The position numbers and the translations under genes are program-made. The notes under the pieces are model-generated. The model saw only the letters and a list, made by a program, of their open reading frames with translations, had not been told where the DNA came from and did no database searches. DNA of 64,000 nucleotides, from assembly GCA_914767885.1 (NCBI GenBank), contig CAJZBQ010000041.1, positions 186,001-250,000 on the forward strand. Direction: 5' to 3'. Positions 11,704 through 22,140 of the stretch are shown in pieces (position 1 is the first letter of the stretch; every line of letters begins with the position of its first letter). The stretch is from Blepharisma stoltei (lineage: Eukaryota > Ciliophora > Heterotrichea > Heterotrichida > Blepharismidae).

Positions 11704-12065
11704 TAACTCCCCCCTCCGTGAGTGAACAAAACCATTAGAAAAGTCGCTATTTTTTGCACCCTCCGTGAGCGAACAAAAATTTTTTTAATACAAAAATTTT
11801 TTATGGAAAAAAAATTTGATATATAAGTGATAATTAATATAATGAAATCTCTTGCTAATTCTTTTTAATTTAAACAAATTGCTTTTTAAAATATAAATTT
11901 TTATAAATTAAATTAATATTTGCTTTCCAATTTTTGCGAATTAGGATTTTTTTAAATTTCAAAAAAATATATATTAAAATTTATATATAAATTTTTTTTT
12001 AAAAAAAAAATTCTCCCCCTCCGTGAGTGAACAAAATCGTTTTGTTCACTCACGGAGGGGGGGAA
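11704..12065 (+). mobile_element. Family A MITE, copy A2
   Basis: 362 bp, TA to TA, same orientation and architecture as A1. The outer and inner left TIR copies and the right hairpin (CCCTCCGTGAGTGAACAAA) are clear. It lies 191 bp downstream of the small MGC ORF. Confidence 0.9.
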
Positions 12066-12663
12066 TAAGAAGATTAAGATTATATTGGATTTTAGGATAA
12101 GAATTGCTTTGCCTTAAATCGGCTTTCGCTCTTCTGTATCCAAGCTGATCAGTAATTATAATCAGTTCAGTAAATATGAAAACTTAGTTGAACATTTATC
12201 ATACATATGATTAAGAGAATCATGGTATTTCAAAAAAAAAGTCGGAAAAGCAGATTAAAGCTGACTAACTGCCAAATGAGATATTTGTTGGCAAGTAAGC
12301 AATATTCAAAGCACTGCAAAATTGTAGATCTATGAATAATTAAATAATTCAGCAATTGAACTAATATTTTACTTTATTTTTTCTGACTCAGATAATCACT
12401 TTTAATCAATTGAATTTGAGTTCCCCTGAAAGAGCCAAAAAATTCTCTTCTTTATAACTGGAATAAAATAAAGGTTATTTTTAGATCATGATAATTTTAG
12501 GATTTACTTAATTCTATTTATTTCAAATTTCATTTATCACAAATAAGCATATTTCCCTATCCTTAAGCTATGAAAATTTTTAAAACCATGTTTTGGCAAG
12601 CCTTTTTTACCTGCAAAATTTATAGTGAAAAAATCCTAAATAAGTATATTAATTTTTCAAGTA
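12066..12663. other. Intergenic, no gene seen
   Basis: It begins with AAGAAGATTAAGATTA, resembling a retroposon tail. No ORF could be supported on either strand. Confidence 0.45.
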
Positions 12664-14278
12664 ATGAAAGTCCAATTTGAGGTTGCGTTTTTTGTGGCCC
12701 TTACTTTTCTCATCCTATATATTGGGCACATCTCAAGAAATCGAAACATCAAAATCCTCCAAGAAAAGTCTTACTCCTTGATTTTTGGTATTATATTTGG
12801 ACTATTATTTTCTGTATGCCAAGTCAGCTCAATTATTTTAGATGATTACAACTTTACCCTCTCGCTTTTTTACTATGCTTTGCTACCTATAATTCTTTCA
12901 GAAAGAATCTTCAATTGTTATAAAGGATTTATTTACCAAGAAATAGGAACAATTTTAATTTTTGTGCTAATTGGAGGGATATAGCCCGAGCCTCTTTTTG
13001 GCTCGACTTACCGATTTCTTTATAGGTAGTTGATTTTATTAGCATTAACATTTATTGGCAAAACCAGCTCACCGCTTATAATGGCAGACGTCGGCATAGC
13101 CCAGCCAAAAGAAGGCTCAAACTATAATGTTTTTCTTTTCCACACTAATTTTGCTTTGCAGCTTATTTTGGGCGATTGAATCAAGCTGAAATGTGACAGA
13201 AGCCGCAGTTTTTGCGGCAGCTATGTATATTTGTGGAAGCGGATTATTAGGACTAGTAAAAGATCAATGAAACCATATAATTTTACAAGGGGAAAGCATG
13301 TTTACCATAATATTTGCGTTTCCTTTATATTTATCTATTAAATACACAAACGAAATAACAAGTGAAAATATTGGGGTTGTTTTTGGGTATTTTTTTTTAG
13401 AATTAGTTCTATCCCTAGGATTTGGGATTATAATAGGGATGGGTTTTACTATGCTGCTTAAATTTTCCCCAGCGTCAAAAGTGTGAGATATTATAGAGAC
13501 TGCCCCATTTATTTTGGTTCTTTATTTAAGCTTTATATTAGCTGAAGGAATTAGCTTATCTGGACCTTTAGCACTTTTAGCATCTGGGTTAGTGCTTGTA
13601 AAATATCATTTTATTAATGATTTATCAAGGATTGTGCTGGCAAATAATTTGATTACCCTTAATGCGTGCTCAGAGGTATTGGGGTATATCATTATTGGGT
13701 TTTACCTCACAATAAATAATGATTATTCTGTTATCGTTATTGTTTTGGTGCCATTTATTATATATTTTTCAAGATTTTTGTCAGTCAGTACCAGCTATTT
13801 ATTTTCGAAATTGTGCGGGCTGAAGCTAGCTGGCTTTAAAGATTTAATGAGTATCTCATTTTTAAGCTTCAAAGGAATTGAAGCTTTTACTTTATTTTTG
13901 CTTATAAATAATGAGTTTGACAATGGAGAAAAAATCCTATGTTTTGGGAAATTTGGTATTGCTATTAGCACGTTGATTTCTAATTTATGCTTTAAATGCC
14001 TTTCTAAAGAAAAAGATGAGGGATATGGGACATCCGCTAAAGGACTTTGCTTGAAAATTAAAAATTTATTGCTGATTTTTGATAAATTTATACAAGACTT
14101 TTTTTATAAAGAAAATCAAGATAATTCTATTATGAGTCCAAAATTCCATGAAAGTCCACAGAAGTTTGAGCCAGGGATTCAACAAAGACAAGATAGAGAT
14201 GAGACTATTAGAGAACTGCAAGCTCTTAATATGAATGTAACCGAAACTGAAATATTAAGCGCGTTTCAACTGAGATAG
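12664..14278 (+). CDS. Sodium/proton exchanger (CPA/NHE-like)
   Basis: 489 residues after removing a 145-bp IES. Ten or more hydrophobic spans. ALLPIILSERIF (about residue 75) matches the NHE LLPPIIFDA region; TEAAVFAAA takes the place of the usual ATDPVAV; KDQWNHIILQGESMFTIIFAF matches the GESLFND block, but the Asn-Asp pair of electrogenic-type exchangers is replaced by Thr-Ile. That substitution in the ion-binding segment is notable. A cytoplasmic tail of about 90 residues ends ETEILSAFQLR. TGA is used for Trp at least four times. It probably exchanges Na+ or K+ for H+ at the plasma or vacuolar membrane, but altered transport residues leave activity uncertain. Confidence 0.7.
12980..13124. 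mobile_element. 145-bp TIR-bearing IES in exchanger gene
   Basis: TA-bounded. Ends 12980-13010 and 13095-13124 are inverted repeats (TATAGCCCGAGCCTCTTTTT against TATAGTTTGAGCCTTCTTTT). Removal joins LIGGI to MFFFSTL in frame. The size and TIRs suggest a short palindromic MITE. Confidence 0.7.
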
Positions 14279-14417
14279 AGATAGATAATACGAAATAATC
14301 TAAATATTATAAAAATCTTATTTAATCAGCTAAAAGGATTTCTTATGTCTATATTCTCTTAAAAGAGATTATTTATAAGATATATTCATAATATTTAATT
14401 ATTATTATTACGTTAAT

Positions 14418-14641
14418 TTACCGCTGAAACTCAGCATTTCTCTCTCGACACTTCATCACTGAACAAATAAACTTTTTAATTTTGCCATCCACTTCTTCGA
14501 ATTTCTCTTTATGTTTTTCTTCAAACCACTCCACAAACCTCTGCGAATAAAGTGCAATTTCATGCACATAATATTTAATTATAATAAATACAGAGTTTTA
14601 TCATTGACTCATCAAATTTTATTTAAAGCCTTATCTTTCAT
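14418..14641 (-). CDS. Small possible protein, about 67 residues
   Basis: The reading EIALYSQRFVEWFEEKHKEK..CSVMKCRERNAEFQR is strongly protein-like (alternating charge, helical) and ends on TAA. An upstream ATG at 14641 opens MKDKALNKIWWVNDKTL with two TGA Trp codons, but the two parts are out of phase unless about 20 bp of AT sequence (around 14570-14590) is removed. That is neither an intron nor an IES size seen elsewhere. It starts 30 bp from the divergent gene at 14671. Real gene, exon or remnant are all possible. Confidence 0.35.
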
Positions 14642-14670
14642 TCTAAATTTATCTTAATTTTATATCAGTT

Positions 14671-16065
14671 ATGAATGAAGTTATATTATCAAAAATGTCT
14701 TCGAAGACTCAGCCTGAACCTCCAGCATATCCCAAACCTTTACTAGGCCGCAAGTTTGCTCCAATTATGGGTGCTGTCGAAAAGCGCACGACTGCTGGAA
14801 AAACTCAATTTCAAGATTTCGACCTCTCTGAGATCCCAGCAACTGGGAAATCAAGACCTCAAGTCTCTTCCAGATCTGGTACAGCATCTCGAAGAAATTT
14901 AACAGGATCAGCACAAGATGGCCATACTCAAATAATTGGCAGAGAAAACAGAGAAACTGCATGCATAAAAACTCTTCAAATAGGCTACCCACAGTCCTAT
15001 ATCGACTTATTCTACCTCACCCATGGTAAATTTCAAAACCTCGAAATAAAAGAACAAGTAATCAAGGACTTACGAGAAAGACTAATCCCTGCTGAGCAGC
15101 TAAACCGAGAAGGCGACTACCCAGGCTCTTTCCAAGGCTACCACGAGCTTGGCAACTATTTCGAAAGAATGGAAATTTATGACGCCGCTACCTATTTTTA
15201 TGACCGCTGTACCGAAATTGCCAATAAACGAGAACTTTTCTATGAAGCAACCACAGCTTACCAAGGGCTCGGAAATTGTGCTTACAAAACTAAAAAAATA
15301 GAACTCGCCATCTCTATGTACGAAAGAGGAGCCAAAATAGGCGAAATGCACGATTTAAAGCATTCAGTTATTACAATCAGCAGATCTCTTATAGAAGTAT
15401 ATAGACTAGAGGCTGATAAGCTGGAAGAAGAAGGGAAAACTGAGCAGGCGCTAGAATACCATTTAAGATGCTTAGAAAGTGCTAAAAATGCTGATGATTT
15501 GATAGCGCAAGGAACTGCGTGCTATAGGATGGGATTGATTTATTTTCAAAATACAGACTATCAGACTGCTTTGGAATATTTTCAAAAATATTTGGAATTG
15601 AGCAGATCTGCAGATTACCTTGATGGAGTAACAAATGCCTTGGCGAAAATTGCGGCGACGCATCAGGAGATGTCAAATGTTTCGCAAGCTATTAAAAACC
15701 TTGAACAGCTTAACCAAGAAGCATCGGAAAATAATAAACATTCAGCTGAGGCTGAAGCGTCATTGCATTTAGGATTATTATACCAAAAGCAAGGACAGCC
15801 TAAAAAAGCTGTGGAATTTCTTGATAAACATTTTAGCTTACACTCATTTTTAATACAGGCAAATTTTTTTATATTAAAAGAAATTAAATATTTTTATTTT
15901 ATTAAAGAGTTAGCAAGAAAACTACAAGACCGCAGCTTAATTGATGCAGCAAGAGTTAATCTTGGGATAGCTCAAGCTAACTGTGCAATAGAAAACTTTA
16001 TCGACGTAGTCGGTGGGAACTTATCAGGGCTTATACAATGGAAAACCAAGCGTAGCAAATTTTAA
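14671..16065 (+). CDS. TTC29-like TPR protein
   Basis: 440 residues after removing a 72-bp cryptic IES. A disordered N-terminus (about 1-95) is followed by at least six TPR-like helical pairs (YHELGNYFERMEIYDAATYF, AYQGLGNCAYKTKKIELAIS, YRMGLIYFQNTDYQTALEYF, LHLGLLYQKQGQPKKAVEFL and others) and a C-terminal INLG-type segment ending LSGLIQWKTKRSKF. Order and ending resemble TTC29, an axonemal protein needed for intraflagellar transport and flagellar beating, a sensible gene for a ciliate. The annotated-looking ORF is open through the IES, so the germline reading adds 24 foreign residues. Confidence 0.7.
   Translation: MNEVILSKMSSKTQPEPPAYPKPLLGRKFAPIMGAVEKRTTAGKTQFQDFDLSEIPATGKSRPQVSSRSGTASRRNLTGSAQDGHTQIIGRENRETACIKTLQIGYPQSYIDLFYLTHGKFQNLEIKEQVIKDLRERLIPAEQLNREGDYPGSFQGYHELGNYFERMEIYDAATYFYDRCTEIANKRELFYEATTAYQGLGNCAYKTKKIELAISMYERGAKIGEMHDLKHSVITISRSLIEVYRLEADKLEEEGKTEQALEYHLRCLESAKNADDLIAQGTACYRMGLIYFQNTDYQTALEYFQKYLELSRSADYLDGVTNALAKIAATHQEMSNVSQAIKNLEQLNQEASENNKHSAEAEASLHLGLLYQKQGQPKKAVEFLDKHFSLHSFLIQANFFILKEIKYFYFIKELARKLQDRSLIDAARVNLGIAQANCAIENFIDVVGGNLSGLIQWKTKRSKF
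15839..15910. other. 72-bp in-frame, stop-free cryptic IES
   Basis: AT-rich, bounded by TTA|C and TTA|G. Its length is 24 codons with no TAA or TAG in frame. Removal gives DKHFSLARKLQDRS, a natural TPR continuation, whereas the retained reading inserts a Phe/Ile/Tyr-rich stretch. Confidence 0.75.
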
Positions 16066-16227
16066 TTTTTTGGTAATAAGTTATAAATTTTATCTAAAAT
16101 ACTTCATAATAAATAATTATTTTTTAAATAATTATAAATAAAATTATAAAAACTCTACTTAAATTATATGAAAAATAGGATAAAAATAATTCAAATAAGC
16201 CCACAAAATACCTAAAAAGCATATAAT

Positions 16228-16806
16228 ATGGTCGAGCCTGAAGAAAGACGCTACAAGATCGTAATTTTAGGCAACTCCGGCGTCGGCAAAACTTGCTTAA
16301 TATACAGGTTCGCAAAAGATACCTTTTTAGAATCCACAAACCCTACAATCGGTGCCAATTTTTATACAAAACATGTAAATGTCGACGATAAAACAACATA
16401 TAAATTTGATTTATGAGACACAGCTGGCCAAGAGCGCTATAAATCACTTACCCCGATGTATTATAAAGGCGCTTCTGCCGCACTTATTGTGTATGATGCC
16501 ACAGCTGTTGATTCTTTTGAAGGTGCTAAAGATTGGATCAAGGAGCTTCACAATAATGCAGCACCATCTATTGTAATTGCCTTGGCTGCAAACAAGATTG
16601 ATTTAAATAAAGGTGTTTCAAGAGAAATGGGCCAAGATTTAGCTAATAAGCATTCTCTGTTATTCTCTGAAGTTTCTGCCAAAACAGGGGAAGGGATTTC
16701 AGAAACTTTTATTAATATTGCAAAAAGGCTGCCAAAAATTCAAGCGAAAAAAGCGCAAGGACAGAAGCTAGCGGCACCTAAAAAGCAAGAATCGTGGTGC
16801 TGCTAA
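16228..16806 (+). CDS. Rab-family GTPase
   Basis: 192 residues, uninterrupted. All G motifs are present: GNSGVGKT (G1, about residue 15), Thr in NPTIGANF (G2), WDTAGQE (G3, W encoded by TGA), NKID (G4), SAK (G5). C-terminal Cys-Cys for geranylgeranylation. The order and the effector-region sequence are nearest to the Rab5/21/22 group by eye, implying endocytic traffic, but paralogy cannot be resolved without a tree. It is a good diagnostic of the genetic code because the TGA lies in an invariant motif. Confidence 0.93.
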
Positions 16807-16924
16807 TATTTATTAATTATATAGCTTGAATAAAATATGTAAATTGGATGAATCAAAATTTCTTGTTAATGACTTGCAGATATTTTTAATTAAGTATATA
16901 TCTTAGCTTAGAATTGGATACCCA

Positions 16925-17276
16925 GCCGGTAGCCTCTAGAACATTTTTAAGTACATAGTAAAGTTTCTTAGCCTAGAAATGGACAGCAATACTAGATAAG
17001 GAGTGGCATATAGCCTTAAGTCCGATTTTCAGATTAGCTTTTGCTTCGTGGGACACGTGGTCATGGGCTTGAAAGATGAACCAAACAATGTCAAGGGATG
17101 CTGTAGATAGCACTTCAAGACCATCAGGAAAATACAAGCACGATGCTGGCGCTTGAAGAACTGGCAAGCTAAAGTACTGAGAAAACTGCTTTTTCAGGCG
17201 AAAAGCTTGGCTCAGTTGGGGAAACCGATCTTAAACGGTGAGCTGCTTGAACTAGAGTTAATTAAGATTAAGATTT
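16925..17276 (+). mobile_element. Retroposon-like block with AAGATT tail
   Basis: GC-richer than the flanks, no ORF. It ends GTTAATTAAGATTAAGATT, the same tail, in opposite orientation, as the insertion at 37463-38047. The text just before the tail (AAACGGTGAGCTGC) is also similar to that copy. No clear target duplication. Confidence 0.5.
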
Positions 17277-17416
17277 GCCGCTATTTATTCTATAAAATAG
17301 GAAAATAGCTGCTATTAGTCGAATTTTTAATATAAATATTTAAAGAAGCTTAATATATTTCCTTTATTAATTTTTTACAAAAAATAACCCACATAATAAA
17401 AATAAAAATTATAGTC

Positions 17417-17660
17417 AAGATGGTTTTATTTTAGTCTAGATAAAAAAATTATAGGTTTCTTGAACTTTAACCTTAAGCCTTATTTATGTGCTTCGCAAAT
17501 AAAGCAGAATAAATTTAGCTCCAATATAAAAGAAATAATTTTTCAGGCTATTTCAAGTGAAACTTTAATTATAGACGAAAATTTGAATCCTCTATAGTTA
17601 TTCGAGCAAATAAATGGCGCTTCACACTTTATATTATTTTGAGAGATAAAAGAGAAAGCT
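17417..17660 (+). pseudogene. Coding-looking stretch with an in-frame TAG
   Basis: An open frame of about 60 codons (..LKPYLCASQIKQNKFSS..LIIDENLNPL) is followed, after TAG at about 17597, by more protein-like reading (LFEQINGASHFILFWEIKEK). No start codon and no 15-nt intron explain the stop. It may be a decayed gene piece or chance. Confidence 0.25.
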
Positions 17661-17806
17661 GCTTGATAGTTTGATATACTACTAGGTCTCAGATCTCGTT
17701 AAGTGATTTTGAAAGTCTACATAAAATTTCTAGCATTATATTTGCTAATTAAATATTATACTTATATGTAATAATACTGCTTTCTTTCGCATGTCAAATT
17801 TATTGC

Positions 17807-18387
17807 TAACTCCCCCCCCATCCTTGATCGAACGACTCGCCATCGTTCGATCAAGGATGGGGGTTAAAAAAAAATTTTTTTGGGAAAAAAATTTTATATA
17901 TAAAATAAAAAATATATATATAAATTGTTTTTTATTTACTTTTAAATAAGAGGGTTAAGAATATTTAATAATTATTTTTACAGCAAAAAATTGAATTAAT
18001 TTCATCAAAAAATACCAATTTTTTATATTTTAATTTATTAGTTACCCCTTTAAACTGTATAAATTTTAATTTGTTACTTATTAAATTAAAATTTGTTTTT
18101 TTTAAATTTAAAAAAAAATCTCTATTTTATTAGATTATTGAGTTTTTTAAGCCCATGCTGATGACTAAATTACTTTAAATGGTTGATTCCGAAGCTTTCT
18201 ATCGTCTCAAAGTCTCTGAAAACAACTTCATTAGGTACATCTTCCCAAGCTTTTGATAACTATTATATTTTTTATATATATAAAAATTTGCATGATATGA
18301 AAATCGTTCGATCAAGGATGGGGGTTAATTTCCCCAATTTTTAGGAATTTTTACAGTCAATCGTTCGATCAAGGATGGGGGGGGGAG
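17807..18387 (-). mobile_element. Family B MITE, copy 2
   Basis: 581 bp, TA to TA. The left end is a hairpin of CCATCCTTGATCGAACGAT. The right end has two direct copies around a spacer reading TGTAAAAATTCCTAAAAATT on the minus strand. It is nearly identical to copy 1 in the AT-rich middle. Intergenic between the Rab and PARN genes. Confidence 0.9.
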
Positions 18388-18524
18388 TAAACGAGATTGA
18401 AATAATTATACTTTTTAATTAAATAAGAAATCATATACAAAAGCTAGGCGGAATATTTATAAAGGTATCATTCGAATTATTATATTTATTAAATAAATAA
18501 TATTGTATGATGGCCTCAATAGCC

Positions 18525-20320
18525 CTATTCAGTCAGCCAATGTGATTTATCCAATTCAACAAAATCCTCATATGGGCTTATTTCTATCTTTGTCCCAAAA
18601 ATATCTAAATTAGTAGTTTTTGAAATTATTTTTTTCATTCTATTTAATGCATTTAAAGAAGATGGCACCACATAAACGAACTCTTCAGTCCAAAAAATTT
18701 TATAAATCGCTATAGATTCAAAATTTCCACTTAAAACTTCTTTTATTTTTTCTATAGGAATATTTTCAGGATTTTTTAACACATAAATATTTTCAAATGA
18801 TTCAAATTGTGTAGGCTTAGACAAATTCAATGGCAGTCTCCCTGATCCTGACATAGGGATTTTATTTACAATATTTTCCAAATCAGACAAATTTTTCGTA
18901 AATGTAATTTTTAATATTTGGAGAATTCTAATAAAAAGAGCTCCTGTAATATAAGAATCAAAGCCAGCATTATGAAAATTAGTTTCTTCATTGTTAAATG
19001 GCTGAGTAACTTTTAAATTAGAAAATTCTGAGTCTTTTTCTATTGCTTTATAGCACTCTGATAGGTTTGCTCCTTGCTTTTTTGTGATATTAAACTATAT
19101 AAATAATACATAGTGCTTTAGCAAAGATGAGGACTGGATTATATACTTTGTGTCGATTATAGTTGGGAATTTTGAATTCAATTTTAAGGCGAAGTTTTTA
19201 ACAGACATAGGTAAAGGAGCTATTAATTTATCATGAAATTGGAGTAAATCTGTTATCATATTATGCCCAATTAACGGTTTTCCTGCCATTGAGTTCACAA
19301 TATCTAAAAATAGTTTTCCGCAGTCGTCGTTTTCAGCTTGCCCTTTCTTAAATTTAACAGCACAAATTAAGTTAAACTTATGCTGGCCATAAGCGGATAA
19401 TACCACAAGCCACTGCCCACCTGGGCTTAAAAGCCGCCCTTTTGAATTTCAGACCTGAGCCGCTGCAGTTCCCTTAGGCAGAGCCACGTCTGTAGAGTGC
19501 CCGATAGTCCCAATGAGAGAATGCAATGTGATAGGTGAAAGGCAGGAAAACCTTCTGGGAGAAAGCAAAATTTCCCTCTTCGGCAAATTTTCCCCAAGCC
19601 TCAATGCCTATTTCTCAAAGGGTCAGAGGCTCTATTTGAGCTTCATCAGAATGGGTTCTACCTGTTCAATAGGGAGTACCCCATAGAGTCCAATTTGCTT
19701 CAGCATCACCATTTTATTTAAACAGCATAAGGAATTCTATCTTTAACGCACAAAGTTCCTACAACCCCAAAATCTTTTTCAATAGATTTTATTATAAATT
19801 CAAGCTCTTCTAAATCTATAAATTCCACAGGTATATCAACACCATTTTCAATCCCCTCCAATAAAAAATTTTTGTATTTATCCAAAATCCTTTTCCCTTT
19901 CCTCGTCAGATTTTTTTTTGAAAAATTCGAGTCCTTATGAATCCACAATCCTTCTTTAAATGCCTTATTAAAATCAAAATTATAGTCAGCTAAATAATTT
20001 ATTGATCCCGGATTAATCGAAAACCCATGCCTATTTCTTGAAAATTCCAGCGGTGATATATAAAATGAAAACGTTGATGATTCAGCTGAAGCGCCTGATA
20101 TATTAAATGCAGTCAATCCAAGCTGCAGTGGGCAAAACTCTTTTGCATTTTCTCTTAGTTTTAAATATCTGTGTTCTGTGCTGTCTAAACTTGTATTTAA
20201 TAAATAAGATCGAGTATTTATGCCACCAAATTCCATATCCATTGCTAAAAAATCTGCGTTGTTTATGGCTTTTTTTATTAGAGAGCTAGCTGTGTGGATA
20301 TTGAATCTTGTGATTTCCAT
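18525..20320 (-). CDS. Poly(A)-specific ribonuclease, PARN-like
   Basis: 480 residues after removing a 338-bp insertion and a 15-nt intron. DEDD-nuclease residues: D and E of LAMDMEF (about residue 28), D of the GHNMITDLLQFHDK motif, then HNAGFDSYITG with the fourth D and the DEDDh His. FCPLQLGLTAFN follows the first motif as in PARN/CAF1. It would shorten poly(A) tails or trim snoRNA/piRNA 3' ends. The insertion falls after DRIPY, before GQHKFNL. The start is 20 bp from a divergent gene. PARN rather than CAF1/Pop2 is chosen for length and the large insertion between motifs 1 and 2. Confidence 0.85.
19095..19109 (-). other. 15-nt intron in PARN-like gene
   Basis: Gene strand GTATTATTTATATAG. 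It contains the only stop between the DTKY and KKQGANL segments; removal keeps the frame. Confidence 0.85.
19388..19725 (-). mobile_element. S1 retroposon-like insertion in PARN gene
   Basis: 338 bp, GC-richer than the host, flanked by CATAAG at 19388 and 19726 (contains TA). On the gene strand it starts near AAAATGGTGATG. It shares long stretches with 35160-35430 and 39105-39508, such as CTGTAGAGTGCCCGATAGT and CCCTATGGAG-like blocks. Removal joins DRIPY to GQHKFNL. Confidence 0.8.
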
Positions 20321-20339
20321 TAATTATAAAGATTTAGAA

Positions 20340-21450
20340 ATGGATCGAACATATAAGTATCAGCTTGAATTTACAAAGACTACGCTATTATTGGTTCTTT
20401 TAGGCAGCTTTTCTGCGCAAGCATTTTGCATTTGTAAAGTATATGTAGATTTTTATGGAAAAGTCCTTGAGCTTGATTTATCTGAATTTTGGGGATATTT
20501 TCTTGCTTTTAGTCTATCTATTTCGGAAATACTTTTATATTATGCGATGATTTTTAATGCGAAAAGATATTATAATAGGTAAGCAGCATTTAGAAGTGCA
20601 ATAGCTGTTGAGGCACAATTAGGAGATTGTAACTCCATCCTGAGTGCAAGATATTTACCTGCTTGCCTTTGAAGTTTTTTTGTTGTTGGAAATTTATATC
20701 CCTTTATAGAGAATATAGACATTCCTACTGGTTGCCTTTATCTTATGGCATATAGTATATAGGAAAACTGTAAATCAGTAGGAATGCTTTCATTGATTAT
20801 AAGCAGTTATAGCCTGATACCTGCTTTGGATTGGGCTTGGCTTGCGTTGGGAAACACCAGTGGGGAGTTGACGAGCCAACTTTTGCTGGCAAATTCAGCT
20901 CCCCACATGGCAAATCATCTTGCTATCGCAAAAGTTGGCTAGTCAACTCCCATCTGGCGTTTCCCGACGTCTGTCAAGCTCGATTCAAAGCAGGGACTAG
21001 GCTATATATATATTAAGATTTTTTGATCTTCAAAAAATTCTAATTTGATGTTTGAAAGTAAAAATTTAGCTGTATAAATGAAATTTATTATTTAATAGAA
21101 TTAGCAAGAGATTTATTATAAAATCATTGTGTTATATATTAAAATAATTTAATCAATAATATTTATTCAAGGTATATTCTTCCAAAGAAACATTTGCTTA
21201 TTTACGGAGGGCGAGAAATAAAAACAATAAGTCAGAAATTCAGAAAAAGCTGGAAGCTTTATCGCTGATTGAGGAAGAAGCTACATGAAGAAGCATTGGG
21301 AGCTGTAATTTGTTTTTTATAATTACATTTATCGCTTTTACGTTCGCTATTGGAAACGTTCAACTAAATTTGTAAAATTTATGTAGAGCGTATGTGTACT
21401 CTGCAATTGGAGCTTCCATTACCACACTAGCTTTATCGCTATTTCTTTAA
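20340..21450 (+). CDS. Small membrane protein, four hydrophobic spans
   Basis: About 162 residues after removing a roughly 607-bp IES and a 15-nt intron (21372-21386). The first exon gives two transmembrane spans (TTLLLVLLGSFSAQAFCICK, FSLSISEILLYYAMIF). The second gives a basic, helical loop (RRARNKNNKSEIQKKLEAL) and two more spans (LFFIITFIAFTFAIGN, YSAIGASITTLALSLFL). W in EEEATWRS is TGA. No family recognised. The PARN and membrane-protein ATGs are about 20 bp apart, pointing to a shared promoter. Confidence 0.65.
20568..21174. other. About 607-bp IES with internal palindrome
   Basis: TA-bounded; a join at TAT pairs KRY to SSKETFAYL in frame (a three-base alternative exists). It contains palindromic element 2 at 20821-20998. 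Confidence 0.65.
20821..20998. repeat. Palindromic element 2
   Basis: Two arms of about 64 bp (20821-20884 and 20933-20998; core GGGAAACACCAGTGGGGAGT) with a 48-bp loop, followed by TATATATATA. It lies within the IES of the membrane-protein gene. Confidence 0.85.
21372..21386 (+). other. 15-nt intron
   Basis: GTAAAATTTATGTAG splits a Leu codon (TT|A); removal opens the frame to TAA at 21450. Confidence 0.85.
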
Positions 21451-22140
21451 GCAAGATAAAATAAGGCCTTTAACAAATTATTTAATTTCAATTCATTTCA
21501 TATTAAAAATAATATCCTCAATCTAAAATTTTTATTTAGCAATTTTTATATTTCTTAAAATAATCGTACTTAACCTACTAAATAGAAATCTAATATTTTT
21601 TATATAGCTAAATGTTTTAATAGAACCTACTCACTTCTTTAATAACGAAATTTTTTTTTAAATTTTCCGCGTAGACAGCGAATAAAGTTTATAAATGTTT
21701 TAATCTTTAAAAAATTAAAAATCTTATAATTATTTCTATCATCATCTTATATACGTTGGATTACTCCAACGTTCAAGCCTTATGGCTCTTTTCTTAATCA
21801 ATATAATATTTTCTATCATTTTTAAAAAAAAATATATTATTCTGTTTTCCTCATTCTTTTCATTTATATTCTTTAAGATCCTAATAAATCCAAAATATCA
21901 TATAAAAATTGTTTGTAAAAGTAAAGTAAACTCTGAAGGATTTTATAAATTAAAAATTTTGAAAATTAAAAAATAAAGAATAAATTTTATATAAATTAAT
22001 TTTCTTTTAAGTTATACCCAATTAATAATTAATAACAAATAAAAAATGTTCGTTTAAAAATATAGGAGTGAGCTAAATTTAAATAGCAAAATTTAAGGTT
22101 TATCTAGAAAGATAAGAATGTTAAAGTCCAAAAGATATAA
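21451..22140. other. AT-rich intergenic gap
   Basis: The 64-codon open frame at 21782-21976 is Lys/Ile/Phe-rich low complexity and is not supported as a gene. Nothing else seen. Confidence 0.5.

Noticed and set aside
12966-13130. Second reading frame continuing through the exchanger IES
   Set aside because: The frame LTFIGKTSSPLIMADVG.. is chance openness within a TIR-bounded IES; it does not match exchanger sequence.
21782-21976. 64-codon ORF
   Set aside because: Low-complexity Ile/Lys/Phe text in an AT-rich gap; no support.
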